NCBI RefSeq assembly: GCF_036881825.1
Contig: NZ_JBAJMW010000001.1
Location: 558,001 to 622,000 of the forward strand
Source of the DNA: Tersicoccus mangrovi
GTDB taxonomy: Bacteria; Actinomycetota; Actinomycetes; Actinomycetales; Micrococcaceae
DNA length: 64,000 bases
Reading direction: 5' to 3'
Positions within the stretch are counted from its first letter, which is position 1, and the number at the start of each line of letters is the position of its first letter. A program made the translations under genes and the position numbers. Under the pieces are notes generated by a model. It was not told where the DNA came from, did not search any database, and was given only the letters and a program-made list of their open reading frames with translations. Positions 31,339-41,538 of the stretch are shown here, piece by piece.

Positions 31339-32523
31339 TCAGCCGCTGACATCCGCGCCACCGGGCAGGCCGGCGCCGATCCGCTGCCCGACGAGCCGCA
31401 GCAGCGACACCACACCCGCCATGCTCCGAGAGGGGTCCGGCTCGAGCTCGGTCAGCGTGTGGACCGCGGAGAACCCGGCCTCGCGCACCTGCTGGGCGGT
31501 GAGAAGACTCCGCCCGGCGACGGCGAGGACCGGTACGCCGGCCCGACCGGCAGCCGCGAGGACCCCGATCGGCGTCTTACCGTGCAGGGACTGCTCATCG
31601 AGGCTGCCCTCCCCGGTGATCACCAGGTCGGCACCGGCGATCCGGTCGGGAAGTCCGACCAGGTCGAGGACGACGTCGACGCCGACCGCTCGGTGTGCGC
31701 CGAGCGCAGCGAGCACGGCGAAGCCCACGCCCCCGGCGGCCCCGGCTCCCGACGCGTCCTCGGCGTGAGCTCGGGACGGCCCCAGCGCGTCCCCCAGCAG
31801 GTGAGCGAATCGGGCGAGGGCGGCATCGAGGTGACGCACGTCTGCGGGGGAGGCGCCCTTCTGCGGCCCGAAGACGGCAGCGGCGCCGCGCGCGCCGAGC
31901 AGGGGGTTGTCGACGTCGCTCGCGAGGACGACGTCGACGTCCGCCAGCCGCGGATCGAGGCCGGACAGGTCGACGCGATCGAGCCGGTCGAGGGCGCCAC
32001 CCCCGTCGGGCAGGTCCTCGCCCGCGGCGTCCAGCAGCCGTGCCCCGAGGGCGGCCAGGAGGCCAGCACCACCGTCGGTGCAGGCGCTGCCGCCGACGGC
32101 GAGGACGAGGCGGCGGGCACCGGCGTCCAGGGCGGCGCGGATCAGGTCGCCGGTGCCGCGGCTCGTGGCGCGCAGCGGTGCCGGCACCCCGCCGGGCAGC
32201 AGGTCCAGGCCCGAGGCGGTGGCCAGTTCGACGAGGGCCTCGTCGGACCGCATACCGAAGGCCGCGGTCAGCGACTCCCCCGTCGGTCCGTGCACCGCGG
32301 TCTCGTACCGGACGAATCCCGAGGCCAGCGCGGCGTCCAGCGTTCCCTCCCCGCCGTCCGCGACCGGCACGACGTCGACCACGGCGTCCGCCCGCACCGA
32401 GCGGATGCCCGCGGCGAGCGCGTCCCCGACCTCGGCCGCGGTCGCCGATCCCTTGAACTTGTCCGACGCGACGACGACGCGGAGTCGCCCGGCGGGGCGG
32501 GCAGGTGTCGGTGAGTGGGGCAT
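31339..32523 (-). CDS. glxK: glycerate kinase
   Basis: 394 residues of the bacterial glycerate kinase (GlxK/GarK) family, which phosphorylates D-glycerate in glyoxylate, allantoin or glucarate catabolism. RVVVASDKFKGSATAAEVGDAL near the start, VPVADGGEGTLDAA, LAVGGSACTDGGAGLLAALG, ASDVDNPLLG, GAAAVFGPQKGAS and LVITGEGSLDEQSLHGKTP are all diagnostic. ATG start 32523. Divergent from an IclR-family regulator with an IclR-type motif in the shared region, which suggests control by that protein. Confidence 0.93.
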   Translation of the reverse strand: MPHSPTPARPAGRLRVVVASDKFKGSATAAEVGDALAAGIRSVRADAVVDVVPVADGGEGTLDAALASGFVRYETAVHGPTGESLTAAFGMRSDEALVELATASGLDLLPGGVPAPLRATSRGTGDLIRAALDAGARRLVLAVGGSACTDGGAGLLAALGARLLDAAGEDLPDGGGALDRLDRVDLSGLDPRLADVDVVLASDVDNPLLGARGAAAVFGPQKGASPADVRHLDAALARFAHLLGDALGPSRAHAEDASGAGAAGGVGFAVLAALGAHRAVGVDVVLDLVGLPDRIAGADLVITGEGSLDEQSLHGKTPIGVLAAAGRAGVPVLAVAGRSLLTAQQVREAGFSAVHTLTELEPDPSRSMAGVVSLLRLVGQRIGAGLPGGADVSG

Positions 32524-32617
32524 GGGCTCCTCGTCTCGGGGTGCCGTGGGAGGGTCGATGCGACGGGCACGGTGTCGTCAGGATAATCACCGCTCGACCG
32601 CGCCCAGCGATCAGCCA

Positions 32618-32633
32618 ATTCTGTATCGTGGAA
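32618..32633. promoter_or_regulatory. putative IclR-family operator, copy 1
   Basis: ATTCTGTATCGTGGAA, between the divergent glycerate kinase and IclR genes. The last 10 bases (TATCGTGGAA) recur exactly in the malate synthase promoter region. Read on the other strand it is TTCCACGATACAGAAT, an imperfect palindrome of the TTCCA...TGGAA kind bound by IclR proteins. No other copy was noticed in the window. Confidence 0.55.
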
Positions 32634-32672
32634 AATACGGCGTGATGGCGCCCTGAGCGGGAGGAGCCCGGA

Positions 32673-33440
32673 GTGACGGAAGAAGCGAAGGCGCGCGCCG
32701 GCACCGGCGTGCAGTCGGTGGAGCGGGTGTTCGAGCTGCTCGAGGCCATCTCCGGGGCGGGCGGGGAGATCTCGCTGAGCGATCTGGCCGCCGTCTCGGG
32801 ACTGCCGATGCCGACGATCCACCGGCTGCTGCGCACCATGGTGGCCCTGGGTTACGTGCGGCAGCTGCCCTCCCGGCGCTACGCGCTCGGCGCCCGGCTG
32901 ATCCAGCTCGGCGAGATGGCCGGTCGGCAGCTCGGTTCGGCGGCCCGCACGGAGCTCGCCACCCTCGTCGACGAGCTCGGCGAGACCGCCAACATGGCCG
33001 TGCTCGACGGCGACATGATCGTCTACGTGGCACAGAAGCCGTCGCCGCACCCGATGCGCATGTTCACCGAGGTGGGCCGGCGCGCCCACACCCACGACAC
33101 CGGCGTCGGCAAGGCCATCCTGGCCCAGCTCACGGACGCCGAGGTGCTGCGGATCGTCGCCAGTGCGGGCATGCCCGTGCACACCGAGCACAGCCACGCC
33201 ACCACCGAGTCGCTGCTCGAGGACCTGGCCGAGATCCGTCGCCGGGGTTACTCGATCGACGACAACGAGCAGGAGGTGGGCGTGCGGTGCTTCGCCGTCG
33301 CCGTCCCCGACGCCCCCACGCCGATGGCCGTCTCCGTCTCGGGACCGACCACGCGGGTCGGCGAGGACTTCGGCGAGCGGGCCGTGCCCGCTCTGCAGGC
33401 CTCGGCACGCCGGATCTCCGCGGAGCTGAGCCCCCGCTGA
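32673..33440 (+). CDS. IclR family transcriptional regulator
   Basis: 255 residues. An N-terminal winged helix (about 10-70; GVQSVERVFELLEAIS, SLSDLAAVSGLPMPTIHRLL recognition region) and a C-terminal IclR effector domain (~90-250; THDTGVGKAILAQLTD, RRRGYSIDDNEQEVGVRCFAV). The effector is unknown; glyoxylate or allantoin is plausible because it is divergent from glycerate kinase and a similar operator lies before malate synthase. GTG start at 32673 behind gggaggagcccgga. Confidence 0.92.
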   Translation: MTEEAKARAGTGVQSVERVFELLEAISGAGGEISLSDLAAVSGLPMPTIHRLLRTMVALGYVRQLPSRRYALGARLIQLGEMAGRQLGSAARTELATLVDELGETANMAVLDGDMIVYVAQKPSPHPMRMFTEVGRRAHTHDTGVGKAILAQLTDAEVLRIVASAGMPVHTEHSHATTESLLEDLAEIRRRGYSIDDNEQEVGVRCFAVAVPDAPTPMAVSVSGPTTRVGEDFGERAVPALQASARRISAELSPR

Positions 33441-33560
33441 TCCGCGCCTGACCCGGCGCCGACGCCGGCCCCGGCGGGCGACCCCGACGCGGACCCCGGT
33501 GGACGACGCGGTGTTACGGCCGGGCGGTGCCGCAGCCGCCCGACGGCGCATGATCGGAGG

Positions 33561-34646
33561 ATGGTCACCGTGCTGCTCTCCGACGTCGCCACCCATTTCC
33601 AGCACCAGGCGGCGGCGTGCGAGCGACTCGGGTCCCCGCTCTACGCGGCCCTGCTGCCGCGCCTGGCCGACGACCTGCTCGCGGGCGGGCCGACCGCGGA
33701 CGTCGTCGCCGGCCACGAGCACCGGCCCGAGTCCGACGCCCTCTCCCTCCGGCTGCTCGGCGGAGCGCACCGGCTCGCCCTCTCGGGTCTCGCGCCGGAC
33801 CTGGCGGCGCACCTGCCCAGCTGCGGCGGGGACGCCGACGTCGACGGCGCCTGGGCGGCCCTGCACCGGCTGCTGGTCGACGACCACGACGCGCTGCGCC
33901 ACGGCCTGGACCTCGCCCCGCAGACGAACGAGGTGGGCCGCTCGTCCGCCCTGCTCGGCGGCCTGCTGACCGTTCTCGGCGGCGGGGCGATCGATCCACA
34001 CACCCCCGTGCGCATCTTCGAGCTCGGCACCTCCGGCGGCCTGAACCTGCGGGCGGACCACTACCGGTACACGGACGGGCACGGCGCCGCCTGGGGCCCG
34101 GCCGACTCCCCCGTGCGCCTGACCGGTGCGTGGTCGACGGCGCCGGCGAGCGGCCCGGACCGTGTCGACGTCGTCGAGCGCGTCGGCGCGGACGTCAACC
34201 CGATCGACGCGGCGACCGACGCGGGGGCGCTGCGCCTGATGTCGTTCGTGTGGCCGGACCAGACGGCGCGGATGGACCGGCTGCGCGGCGCCATCGAGGT
34301 CGCCCACCGGGTGCCGGCGCGGCTGCAGCGCATCAGCGCCCTCCCGTTCATCGAGGCCATCGAGCCCCGGCCCGGCACTCTGACGGTGCTGTGGCACTCC
34401 GTCATGTGGCAGTACATCGGCCCGGAGGAGGCCGCCGCGAGCGCGGAGGCGATCCGGCGGATCGGTGCCGGCGCCACGGCCGAGGCCCCGTTCCTCCACC
34501 TGGCGATGGAGCCGGGCGACCGCTGGCGGCGCGGCTTCCCGGTGATCGCGGACCTGTGGCACGGAGGCGCCGACGACGGTGTGAGCCGCACCCTCGGCGT
34601 CGCCCCGGCGCACGGCGTGCCCACCCGGTGGTCGGACCCCGCCTGA
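33561..34646 (+). CDS. DUF2332 domain-containing protein
   Basis: 361 residues filled by DUF2332, a family of unknown function. Typical stretches: ACERLGSPLYAALLPRLADDL, PQTNEVGRSSALLGGLL, IFELGTSGGLNLRADHYRY, RMDRLRGAIEVA and TLTVLWHSVMWQYI. The GTSGGLNL segment resembles a SAM-binding glycine loop, so a methyltransferase-like fold is conceivable, but this is inference. ATG 33561 preceded by ggagg. Downstream of IclR by 120 bp. Confidence 0.85.
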   Translation: MVTVLLSDVATHFQHQAAACERLGSPLYAALLPRLADDLLAGGPTADVVAGHEHRPESDALSLRLLGGAHRLALSGLAPDLAAHLPSCGGDADVDGAWAALHRLLVDDHDALRHGLDLAPQTNEVGRSSALLGGLLTVLGGGAIDPHTPVRIFELGTSGGLNLRADHYRYTDGHGAAWGPADSPVRLTGAWSTAPASGPDRVDVVERVGADVNPIDAATDAGALRLMSFVWPDQTARMDRLRGAIEVAHRVPARLQRISALPFIEAIEPRPGTLTVLWHSVMWQYIGPEEAAASAEAIRRIGAGATAEAPFLHLAMEPGDRWRRGFPVIADLWHGGADDGVSRTLGVAPAHGVPTRWSDPA

Positions 34647-34681
34647 GCGGGATCGCGGCGCGGAGCCGGCCGGACCCGCCG

Positions 34682-35425
34682 TCAGCCCCGGCCGACGAAG
34701 GGCATGCCCGTGGCGGTGATGACGAGGGAGTCGACCGTGCAGTCCAGCGGCAACGAGGCCATGAAGACGACGGCGCGGGCGGCCTGCTCGACGGGGAACG
34801 TCGGCTCGACGCGACGGCTGCCGTCGGCCTGGAGCGCCCCGGTGGCGGCGCCGAGGTCGTCCAGAAGCGCCGTCGCCGTGTTGCCGATGTCGATCTGGCC
34901 GACGCTGATCCCCGCATCCCGCCCGTCGAGGGAGAGGCTCTTCGTCAGCCCCGTCATCGCGTGCTTGCTCGCCGTGTAGGCGGCGCTGAGCGGACGAGGG
35001 ACGTGCGCCGACACGGAACCGTTGTTGATGATCCGCCCGCCGCGTGGCGCCTGGGCCTTCATCCGGGTGAAGGCAGCGCGAGCGCACAGCAGGGCGCCGG
35101 TGACGTTGACGTCGAGCACCTGGCGCCAGACCGCCGGGTCGATCTGATCCGGCGCAGCGGCCGTGCCGAACACTCCGGCGTTGTTCACGAGCAGGTCGAC
35201 GCGTCCCCAGCGGTCGACGACGGCGTCGAACAGGGCCTCGATGTCGGCCTCGACGGTGACGTCGGTCGGGACGAGGAGACTGTCCGGGTGCCCGGCCGCG
35301 GACTCCGCGAGGGGCCCGGCCCGGCGACCCGCGAGCGCCACCCGCCAACCGCTCGCGAACAGCTCCCGCACGACCGCCCGCCCGATGCCGCTGCCGGCTC
35401 CTGTGACCACCGCGATGCCGCCCAT
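34682..35425 (-). CDS. SDR family NAD(P)-dependent oxidoreductase
   Basis: 247 residues, classical short-chain dehydrogenase. Cofactor loop TGAGSGIG (residues ~8-15), NNAG, catalytic Ser in NNGSVSAHVPRP, and YTASK (Tyr/Lys pair). The substrate is unknown. It is divergent from malate synthase, and the shared upstream region contains the second IclR-type motif, so it may belong to the same regulon. ATG start 35425. Confidence 0.9.
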   Translation of the reverse strand: MGGIAVVTGAGSGIGRAVVRELFASGWRVALAGRRAGPLAESAAGHPDSLLVPTDVTVEADIEALFDAVVDRWGRVDLLVNNAGVFGTAAAPDQIDPAVWRQVLDVNVTGALLCARAAFTRMKAQAPRGGRIINNGSVSAHVPRPLSAAYTASKHAMTGLTKSLSLDGRDAGISVGQIDIGNTATALLDDLGAATGALQADGSRRVEPTFPVEQAARAVVFMASLPLDCTVDSLVITATGMPFVGRG

Positions 35426-35489
35426 GACGCCTCCCCTCCGCTGCCGGGCGCGACCGGAGCGGGTTGTACTTTCATTGAATAGAACATAA

Positions 35490-35505
35490 AGTCCATATCG
35501 TGGAA
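35490..35505. promoter_or_regulatory. putative IclR-family operator, copy 2
   Basis: AGTCCATATCGTGGAA, in the 262-bp region between the divergent SDR and malate synthase genes. Its reverse reading TTCCACGATATGGACT is a good TTCCA-N5-TGGA palindrome. The surrounding bases (ctttcattgaatagaacataaag) are unusually AT-rich for this genome, as expected of a promoter. It matches the motif at 32618 at 13 of 16 positions. Confidence 0.6.
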
Positions 35506-35687
35506 CAGCGGCATACCGCGTCGCGGTTTCACCCAGCGCCGCTCCCGACGGCCCGTCGTCATCGTGACGGGCTCGCGCTCTGTCGATCGGGAGCCCGGCG
35601 CGGGGATGACCTCACCGTACGTTCCATCCCGTCGCCACCTCGGCATCACCGACCATCCGATCCCCTTCCTACCCACGGGAGTGCCCC

Positions 35688-37298
<1,611 letters not shown>

Positions 37299-37319
37299 TC
37301 ACTGCCGACCAGGACGCCT

Positions 37320-37362
37320 GAACGCCCGGACGCCCGGACGCCGCCACGGTATCCGGGCGTTC
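37320..37362 (+). terminator. probable terminator of malate synthase gene
   Basis: GAACGCCCGGA (37320-37330) and TCCGGGCGTTC (37352-37362), an 11-bp perfect stem 21 bp after the stop; the loop contains a second cgcccgga copy. CCCG follows instead of a T-run. Confidence 0.6.
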
Positions 37363-37419
37363 CCGTGTGCCCTGCCGCGGGCCTTGTCGGCCACCGCGCG
37401 GGGGTCGGAGAATGCTCGC

Positions 37420-37833
37420 ATGGCCCACCCGCGGATGTTCGACGAGGACGACCCGTACCTCGCCCACGTCCGCCGGCTCTCCCTCGCCCTGCCGGGGGCC
37501 AGCGAGCTGATCTCCCACGGGCGGCCGGTGTTCCGCACCGTCAAGGTCTTCGCCCTGTACGGCGGGTCGACGAAGGCGGACGCCCAGACGGGCATCATCA
37601 CCCGCTACCAACAGTCGGTGCTCGTCCATCCCGGTCCGTCCGAGCAGGCGTACCTGCTGGCCCAGCCGTCCAGCTACGCGCCGGCCTACATGGCGGCCTC
37701 CGGCTGGGTCGGCATCGACCTGACCCATCGCGACGGCGCCGACGGCGTCGACTGGATCGAGATCGCCGAGCTGATCGACGCGTCCTGGCGCGCGACGGCG
37801 CCGCCGATCCTCACCCGCGGCCCCCGGCACTGA
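37420..37833 (+). CDS. MmcQ/YjbR family protein
   Basis: 137 residues. The YjbR/MmcQ fold is suggested by VRRLSLALPGASELISHGRPVF near the start and AYMAASGWVGIDLTHRDG in the middle. Proteins of this family have a CyaY-like fold and are loosely called DNA-binding; the function is not established. ATG at 37420; the other in-frame readings upstream have no similarity. Confidence 0.8.
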   Translation: MAHPRMFDEDDPYLAHVRRLSLALPGASELISHGRPVFRTVKVFALYGGSTKADAQTGIITRYQQSVLVHPGPSEQAYLLAQPSSYAPAYMAASGWVGIDLTHRDGADGVDWIEIAELIDASWRATAPPILTRGPRH

Positions 37834-37865
37834 GCACCGGGAGCCGCCGGCTCAGGGCTGTCGGC

Positions 37866-38342
37866 TCACGGGTCCAGGCCGAGGTCGCGGCGCAGTTGCG
37901 CCACGTGCCCGTCCGCCTGCACACTCGTGTCGGCCAGCACCAGGGCACCATCCTCGTTGATGACGAAAGTCGACCGGAGCGGCCCGACCGTCGTGGTGCC
38001 GTCGGACCTCGTCCGCTCCCCCCACGCGCCGTAGCGCTGGGCGACGACCCCGCCCTCATCGGAGAGCAGCCCGTAGTTCAGGTGGTACTCGCGGGTGAAG
38101 TCGGCCAGCTTCTCCACCGGGTCGCCGGACACCCCGAGCACGGTGTAGCCGGCGCCGGAGAGCGAGGCGAGGTTGTCCCGGAAGTCGCAGGCCTCGGTGG
38201 TGCAGCCGGGGGTGAAGGCGGCGGGGTAGAAGTACAGGACGACCCGCTTGCCCGCCAGGTCCTGCAGGGACACGGTCCCGCCGGAGGCATCGGGCAGGGA
38301 GAAGTCGGGGGCGGGGTTGCCGGGCGCGAGCTGCGCGGTCAT
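37866..38342 (-). CDS. bcp: thioredoxin-dependent peroxiredoxin (Bcp/PrxQ type)
   Basis: 158-residue cytosolic peroxidase that reduces H2O2 and alkyl hydroperoxides. FYPAAFTPGCTTEACDFRD carries the peroxidatic Cys47 and, five residues on, the resolving Cys52, the atypical 2-Cys PrxQ arrangement. VLGVSGDPVEKLADFTREY and RSTFVINEDGALV complete the family pattern. ATG 38342; the upstream extension to 38378 is not conserved. Confidence 0.95.
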   Translation of the reverse strand: MTAQLAPGNPAPDFSLPDASGGTVSLQDLAGKRVVLYFYPAAFTPGCTTEACDFRDNLASLSGAGYTVLGVSGDPVEKLADFTREYHLNYGLLSDEGGVVAQRYGAWGERTRSDGTTTVGPLRSTFVINEDGALVLADTSVQADGHVAQLRRDLGLDP

Positions 38343-38663
38343 GGGGCTCCTTCCGTCACGGACGCGTGGGGGAACCACGCGGATCGGCGCCGTCGTGCGG
38401 CGCGGTCGTCACGTCATCGCGATCGACCCGGCCATCCTCGCAGGCGGTCCGGCGCGCCGGCCACCCCGTCTCGGCTGGTGGCACCCGGCGGGGCCGAGCG
38501 GCCGGCGGTCGTGCCGCGCGCTCGCGCCACGCCGGTCCCTCCGGTCCCACGTCCGCGTCCGGCGGCGGACGGTGACCTACCGTGCGTGACAGCACGAGGT
38601 GACCGCCCCGGCACATCAGCCGCGTCTGCGTGGCAGGGGATCCGAGCGAGAGGCCGTCGAGGC

Positions 38664-39161
38664 GTGGCGAACAGGAATGACACGGCACGGTTGCTGGCCG
38701 TGGCCACCGGCGGCGTCGCCGGATCGGTGCTGCTGGCCCTGGTCGTCGGTGGAGGGATCGCCTTCTCCGTGAGCCCGGAGCCGGCCCTCGTCCCGCGGGC
38801 GGCGGTGTCCGCCGCGGCGACGACGGCGGCGGCGGCGAGCGTCGTCATGGGCCTGGCGATCGGGGTCTGGGCCGTGGCCGGCCGCAGACTGCCCTGGCTG
38901 TTCGCCGGGATCCTCCTGGTCGCTACGGTCCTGGTGCTCGCCGTGGCGCTGTACGGAACCGTGGCCGGCGGCCCCGACGCGGGGCTCTACCTGGGCGTGC
39001 TGTTCCTGCTGCCGGCGATCCTCGTCGTGGGGTCGACGGTGCTCTTCATGGGGCTGTGCCTGGCCCTGCCGGCCAGGGCCCGGGCCTCCGTGACGGTGTC
39101 CGCGTCCGCCCTCGTCGGTGTTTCGCTGCTGTCCGGGGTGCTCGCGCTCCTGTCGGACTGA
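38664..39161 (+). CDS. hypothetical membrane protein, 165 aa
   Basis: Not recognised. Four hydrophobic segments of about 20-25 residues (near 12-34, 45-70, 78-100 and 105-165 including the tail), few charged residues. GTG start 38664 with gag-rich RBS. Sits between peroxiredoxin (divergent) and a TetR gene (convergent). The preceding 320 bp from 38343 hold no other convincing gene. Confidence 0.6.
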   Translation: MANRNDTARLLAVATGGVAGSVLLALVVGGGIAFSVSPEPALVPRAAVSAAATTAAAASVVMGLAIGVWAVAGRRLPWLFAGILLVATVLVLAVALYGTVAGGPDAGLYLGVLFLLPAILVVGSTVLFMGLCLALPARARASVTVSASALVGVSLLSGVLALLSD

Positions 39162-39173
39162 GCGGACACCCGC

Positions 39174-39905
39174 TCAGCGGGACGCGCCCGCGGCGGGCGG
39201 AGGGGCGTCCACGGTCGACCACGCCGGGCGGAGGTGCTCCACCCCGTCGAGGATGAGGTCGAGCCCGGTCGCGAACTCGGAATCGTAGTCGTATCCGGCG
39301 GCCCCCAGCTCGGTGACCACCTCGACCAGATACGGGAACGCCGCGGCGAATTCCGCGGGCTGCTGCTCCAGCTTCTGGCGGGCGACGTCCCCGGACTCCT
39401 CGGCGGTGTCGAACGGCAGCGTCTGCTCCTGCAGCGCGAAACCGTACACGTACGCGTCGAGCACCGAGGTGACGTGGACCGTCGTGCGGAACGAGAAGCC
39501 CGCGCGGCGCAGGCACCCCATCATCGCGTCGTGCTGGGCGAGGTTGGCCGGCCCCGGCCGCATCCGCGTCTCCAGCAGGCCGACCGCCCACGGATGGCGG
39601 CGCAGCGTCCGGCGGAGGGAGGCCGCCCGGGAGCGCATCGCCGGCCTCCAGTGCGTGACGTCGTCGGAGGTGTCGGGAGGCTCGACCTGCGCCCAGACCA
39701 GGTCGACGATGCCGTCGATCAGTTCGTCCTTGTTGGCCACGTGCTTGTAGAGCGCCATCGGCACCACGCCCAGCTCGGTGGCCAGCGTGCGCATGCTCAG
39801 GCCGCCGTCGCCCTCCCGGTCGGCGAGGTCGAGGGCGGCCGCCAGGACGACGTCGCGGGAGAGGCGCTGCCGGGGCGCGGGGGATCCGGTGGTCGCGGGG
39901 TTCAT
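39174..39905 (-). CDS. TetR/AcrR family transcriptional regulator
   Basis: 243 residues. HTH at about 17-62 (LSRDVVLAAALDLADREG, LSMRTLATELGVVPMALYKHVANKDELID) and a TetR_C_1-type ligand domain (ALQEQTLPFDTAEESGDVARQ). ATG 39905. Two identical palindromes GTGTACGCCGTACAC lie 38-89 bp upstream in the region shared with the divergent DUF4386 gene, giving a strong case for autoregulation and control of that neighbour. The inducer is unknown. Confidence 0.92.
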   Translation of the reverse strand: MNPATTGSPAPRQRLSRDVVLAAALDLADREGDGGLSMRTLATELGVVPMALYKHVANKDELIDGIVDLVWAQVEPPDTSDDVTHWRPAMRSRAASLRRTLRRHPWAVGLLETRMRPGPANLAQHDAMMGCLRRAGFSFRTTVHVTSVLDAYVYGFALQEQTLPFDTAEESGDVARQKLEQQPAEFAAAFPYLVEVVTELGAAGYDYDSEFATGLDLILDGVEHLRPAWSTVDAPPPAAGASR

Positions 39906-39942
39906 GCTCGCCTCCTCTCGTCGGCGCTCGGGTCTTGACCGA

Positions 39943-39957
39943 GTGTACGCCGTACAC
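39943..39957. promoter_or_regulatory. TetR operator, copy 1
   Basis: GTGTACGCCGTACAC, a palindrome around a central C, 38 bp upstream of the TetR start. Identical to the copy at 39980-39994; the two centres are 37 bp apart. Confidence 0.8.
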
Positions 39958-39979
39958 CTAGAGTCACTCGCATCACCAG

Positions 39980-39994
39980 GTGTACGCCGTACAC
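39980..39994. promoter_or_regulatory. TetR operator, copy 2
   Basis: Second exact GTGTACGCCGTACAC, 34 bp upstream of the DUF4386 start. With copy 1 it brackets the divergent promoters. Confidence 0.8.
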
Positions 39995-40028
39995 CTGCCG
40001 TCGGATCACCCTCGATGAAGGACCCGTC

Positions 40029-40763
40029 ATGACCATCGCAGCTCCGTCCCCCTCCGCCGCGCGCGGCGCCGCACTCTCCTCCGCCCGGCGGCTCTCCCTG
40101 GCCGCCGGCGCCCTCTTCCTGCTCACCTTCGTCTCGGCGATCGCCGGCGCCCAGTTGTACGGCACCGCCCTCACCGACCCGCGCTTCGCCCTCGGCGCCG
40201 GCACCGCCACCGGTGCCCTGCTGGGCGCGGTGTGCGAACTGGTGCTGATCGCGGCCAACATCGGCACCGCGCTCGCACTGTTCCCCGTGCTGCGCCGCCG
40301 CTTCCCGGCCCTCTCGCTCGGCTACGTCGCCGCCCGGATCGTGGAGTGCGGGTTCATCGCGCTCGGCATCGTCGCCGTGCTCACGCTGGTCTCCCTGCAC
40401 CGCTCCGCCGGGTCCGAGCCGTCCGTCGCGGCCGTCGCCGGCGCCCTGGTCGCGCTCCACGACTGGGCCTTCCTGCTCGGCCCGGGCTTCGTCGTCGGCG
40501 TCGGCAACGGCCTCCTGCTCGGGGTGATGATGTACCGCTCGCGGCTCGTCCCGCGGGCGATGGCGCTCTGCGGGGTGATCGGTGGTCCGCTCATGACGGT
40601 GTCGGGCATCGCGGTCATGTTCGGGGCCTACCCGCAGTTCTCCCCGGTCTCGGCGGTGCTCACCCTGCCGGAGATCGTGTGGGAGGGCTCGCTGGGCGTG
40701 TGGCTGCTGCTCAAGGGGTTCGCGCCGGCCGGGCTCGCCTCGAGCGCGCCGGACGAATCCTGA
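40029..40763 (+). CDS. DUF4386 domain-containing membrane protein
   Basis: 244 residues, about 6-7 helices. RRLSLAAGALFLLTFVSAIAG, TGALLGAVCELVLIAANIGTALALF, GYVAARIVECGFIALG and LHDWAFLLGPGFVVGVGNGLLLG are typical of DUF4386, an uncharacterised membrane family often next to TetR or other regulators. ATG 40029. Divergent from the TetR gene with two operators between, so probably its main target. Confidence 0.87.
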   Translation: MTIAAPSPSAARGAALSSARRLSLAAGALFLLTFVSAIAGAQLYGTALTDPRFALGAGTATGALLGAVCELVLIAANIGTALALFPVLRRRFPALSLGYVAARIVECGFIALGIVAVLTLVSLHRSAGSEPSVAAVAGALVALHDWAFLLGPGFVVGVGNGLLLGVMMYRSRLVPRAMALCGVIGGPLMTVSGIAVMFGAYPQFSPVSAVLTLPEIVWEGSLGVWLLLKGFAPAGLASSAPDES

Positions 40764-40833
40764 CGCCGGACCGGTCCACCGGATCGGCCGTGGCCGGATG
40801 TGGCCGCGCGGTGGCGGGCATAGGCTCGATGGC

Positions 40834-41493
40834 GTGAGCAGTGACCACCCGGACCGCACGCCGCCGACCCCGCAGGATCCCGCGCCTCCGCGCTGGGGAC
40901 AGCGCGTCGCCGTGCCCCCGCCGTCGGCCCGGCGTGAGCTCGTCGGCCGCGAACTGGTCGCCTACCGGCGGATGGCGCGCGGCCTGTCCTTCTCCGCCCT
41001 CGTCCTGGGCCTGCTGCTCGGCACGGGCGGCCTCACCGTCGGCGGCACGGCCGGTGTCGTCCTGGTCGTCGTCGCCGCCCTGCTCGCCGTCGTCGGCGTC
41101 ACGGGGTACGTCCTCGTCAACACCGGCCGACTGCCCCGCCACGCGGGCCCGAGCGAGCCGTCGCGGGCGCGGACCGTGCTGCGGACTCGCCCGGGGCGGA
41201 TCGCCGTCGTCCTCGCCGTACTCGGCCTTCTGCTGCTCGTGGCGAGCACCCTGATGGTGCCGCTCGCCCAGGCCACCGGCGCGCAGGAGACGGGCACGTC
41301 GCTCGTGCTCGCCTGCCTCATGTTCGCGCTCGCCCTGTTCATCGCCGCGGCCATCGCCGTCACCGTCGCGGTGCTCTCCGAGGGCCGGGACGACGAACCG
41401 GGCGACGGCGGATTCGGCGGGCACGGTCCGCACCGCGGCCCCCGGACGCCCGTGAGCTACGACTCCGACTGGATCACCCGACCCCACCGCTGA
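40834..41493 (+). CDS. hypothetical membrane protein, 219 aa
   Basis: Not recognised by family. A Pro-rich cytoplasmic leader, four predicted helices (about 52-73, 75-96, 125-148 and 158-182) and a Gly/His-rich C-terminal tail (GGFGGHGPHRGPR). ...RRELVGRELVAYRRMARGLSF precedes the first helix. GTG start 40834. Convergent with the APC permease. Confidence 0.65.
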   Translation: MSSDHPDRTPPTPQDPAPPRWGQRVAVPPPSARRELVGRELVAYRRMARGLSFSALVLGLLLGTGGLTVGGTAGVVLVVVAALLAVVGVTGYVLVNTGRLPRHAGPSEPSRARTVLRTRPGRIAVVLAVLGLLLLVASTLMVPLAQATGAQETGTSLVLACLMFALALFIAAAIAVTVAVLSEGRDDEPGDGGFGGHGPHRGPRTPVSYDSDWITRPHR

Positions 41494-41538
41494 GCGCGCC
41501 GGCACACCGGGGCCGTCCCGGCGACCGGGCCGGCAGGC

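Noticed and set aside
32268..35348. 1026-residue minus-strand ORF over IclR and DUF2332
   Set aside because: Arg/Ala/Gly-rich shadow; it covers two well-supported plus-strand genes and parts of two minus-strand genes in another frame.
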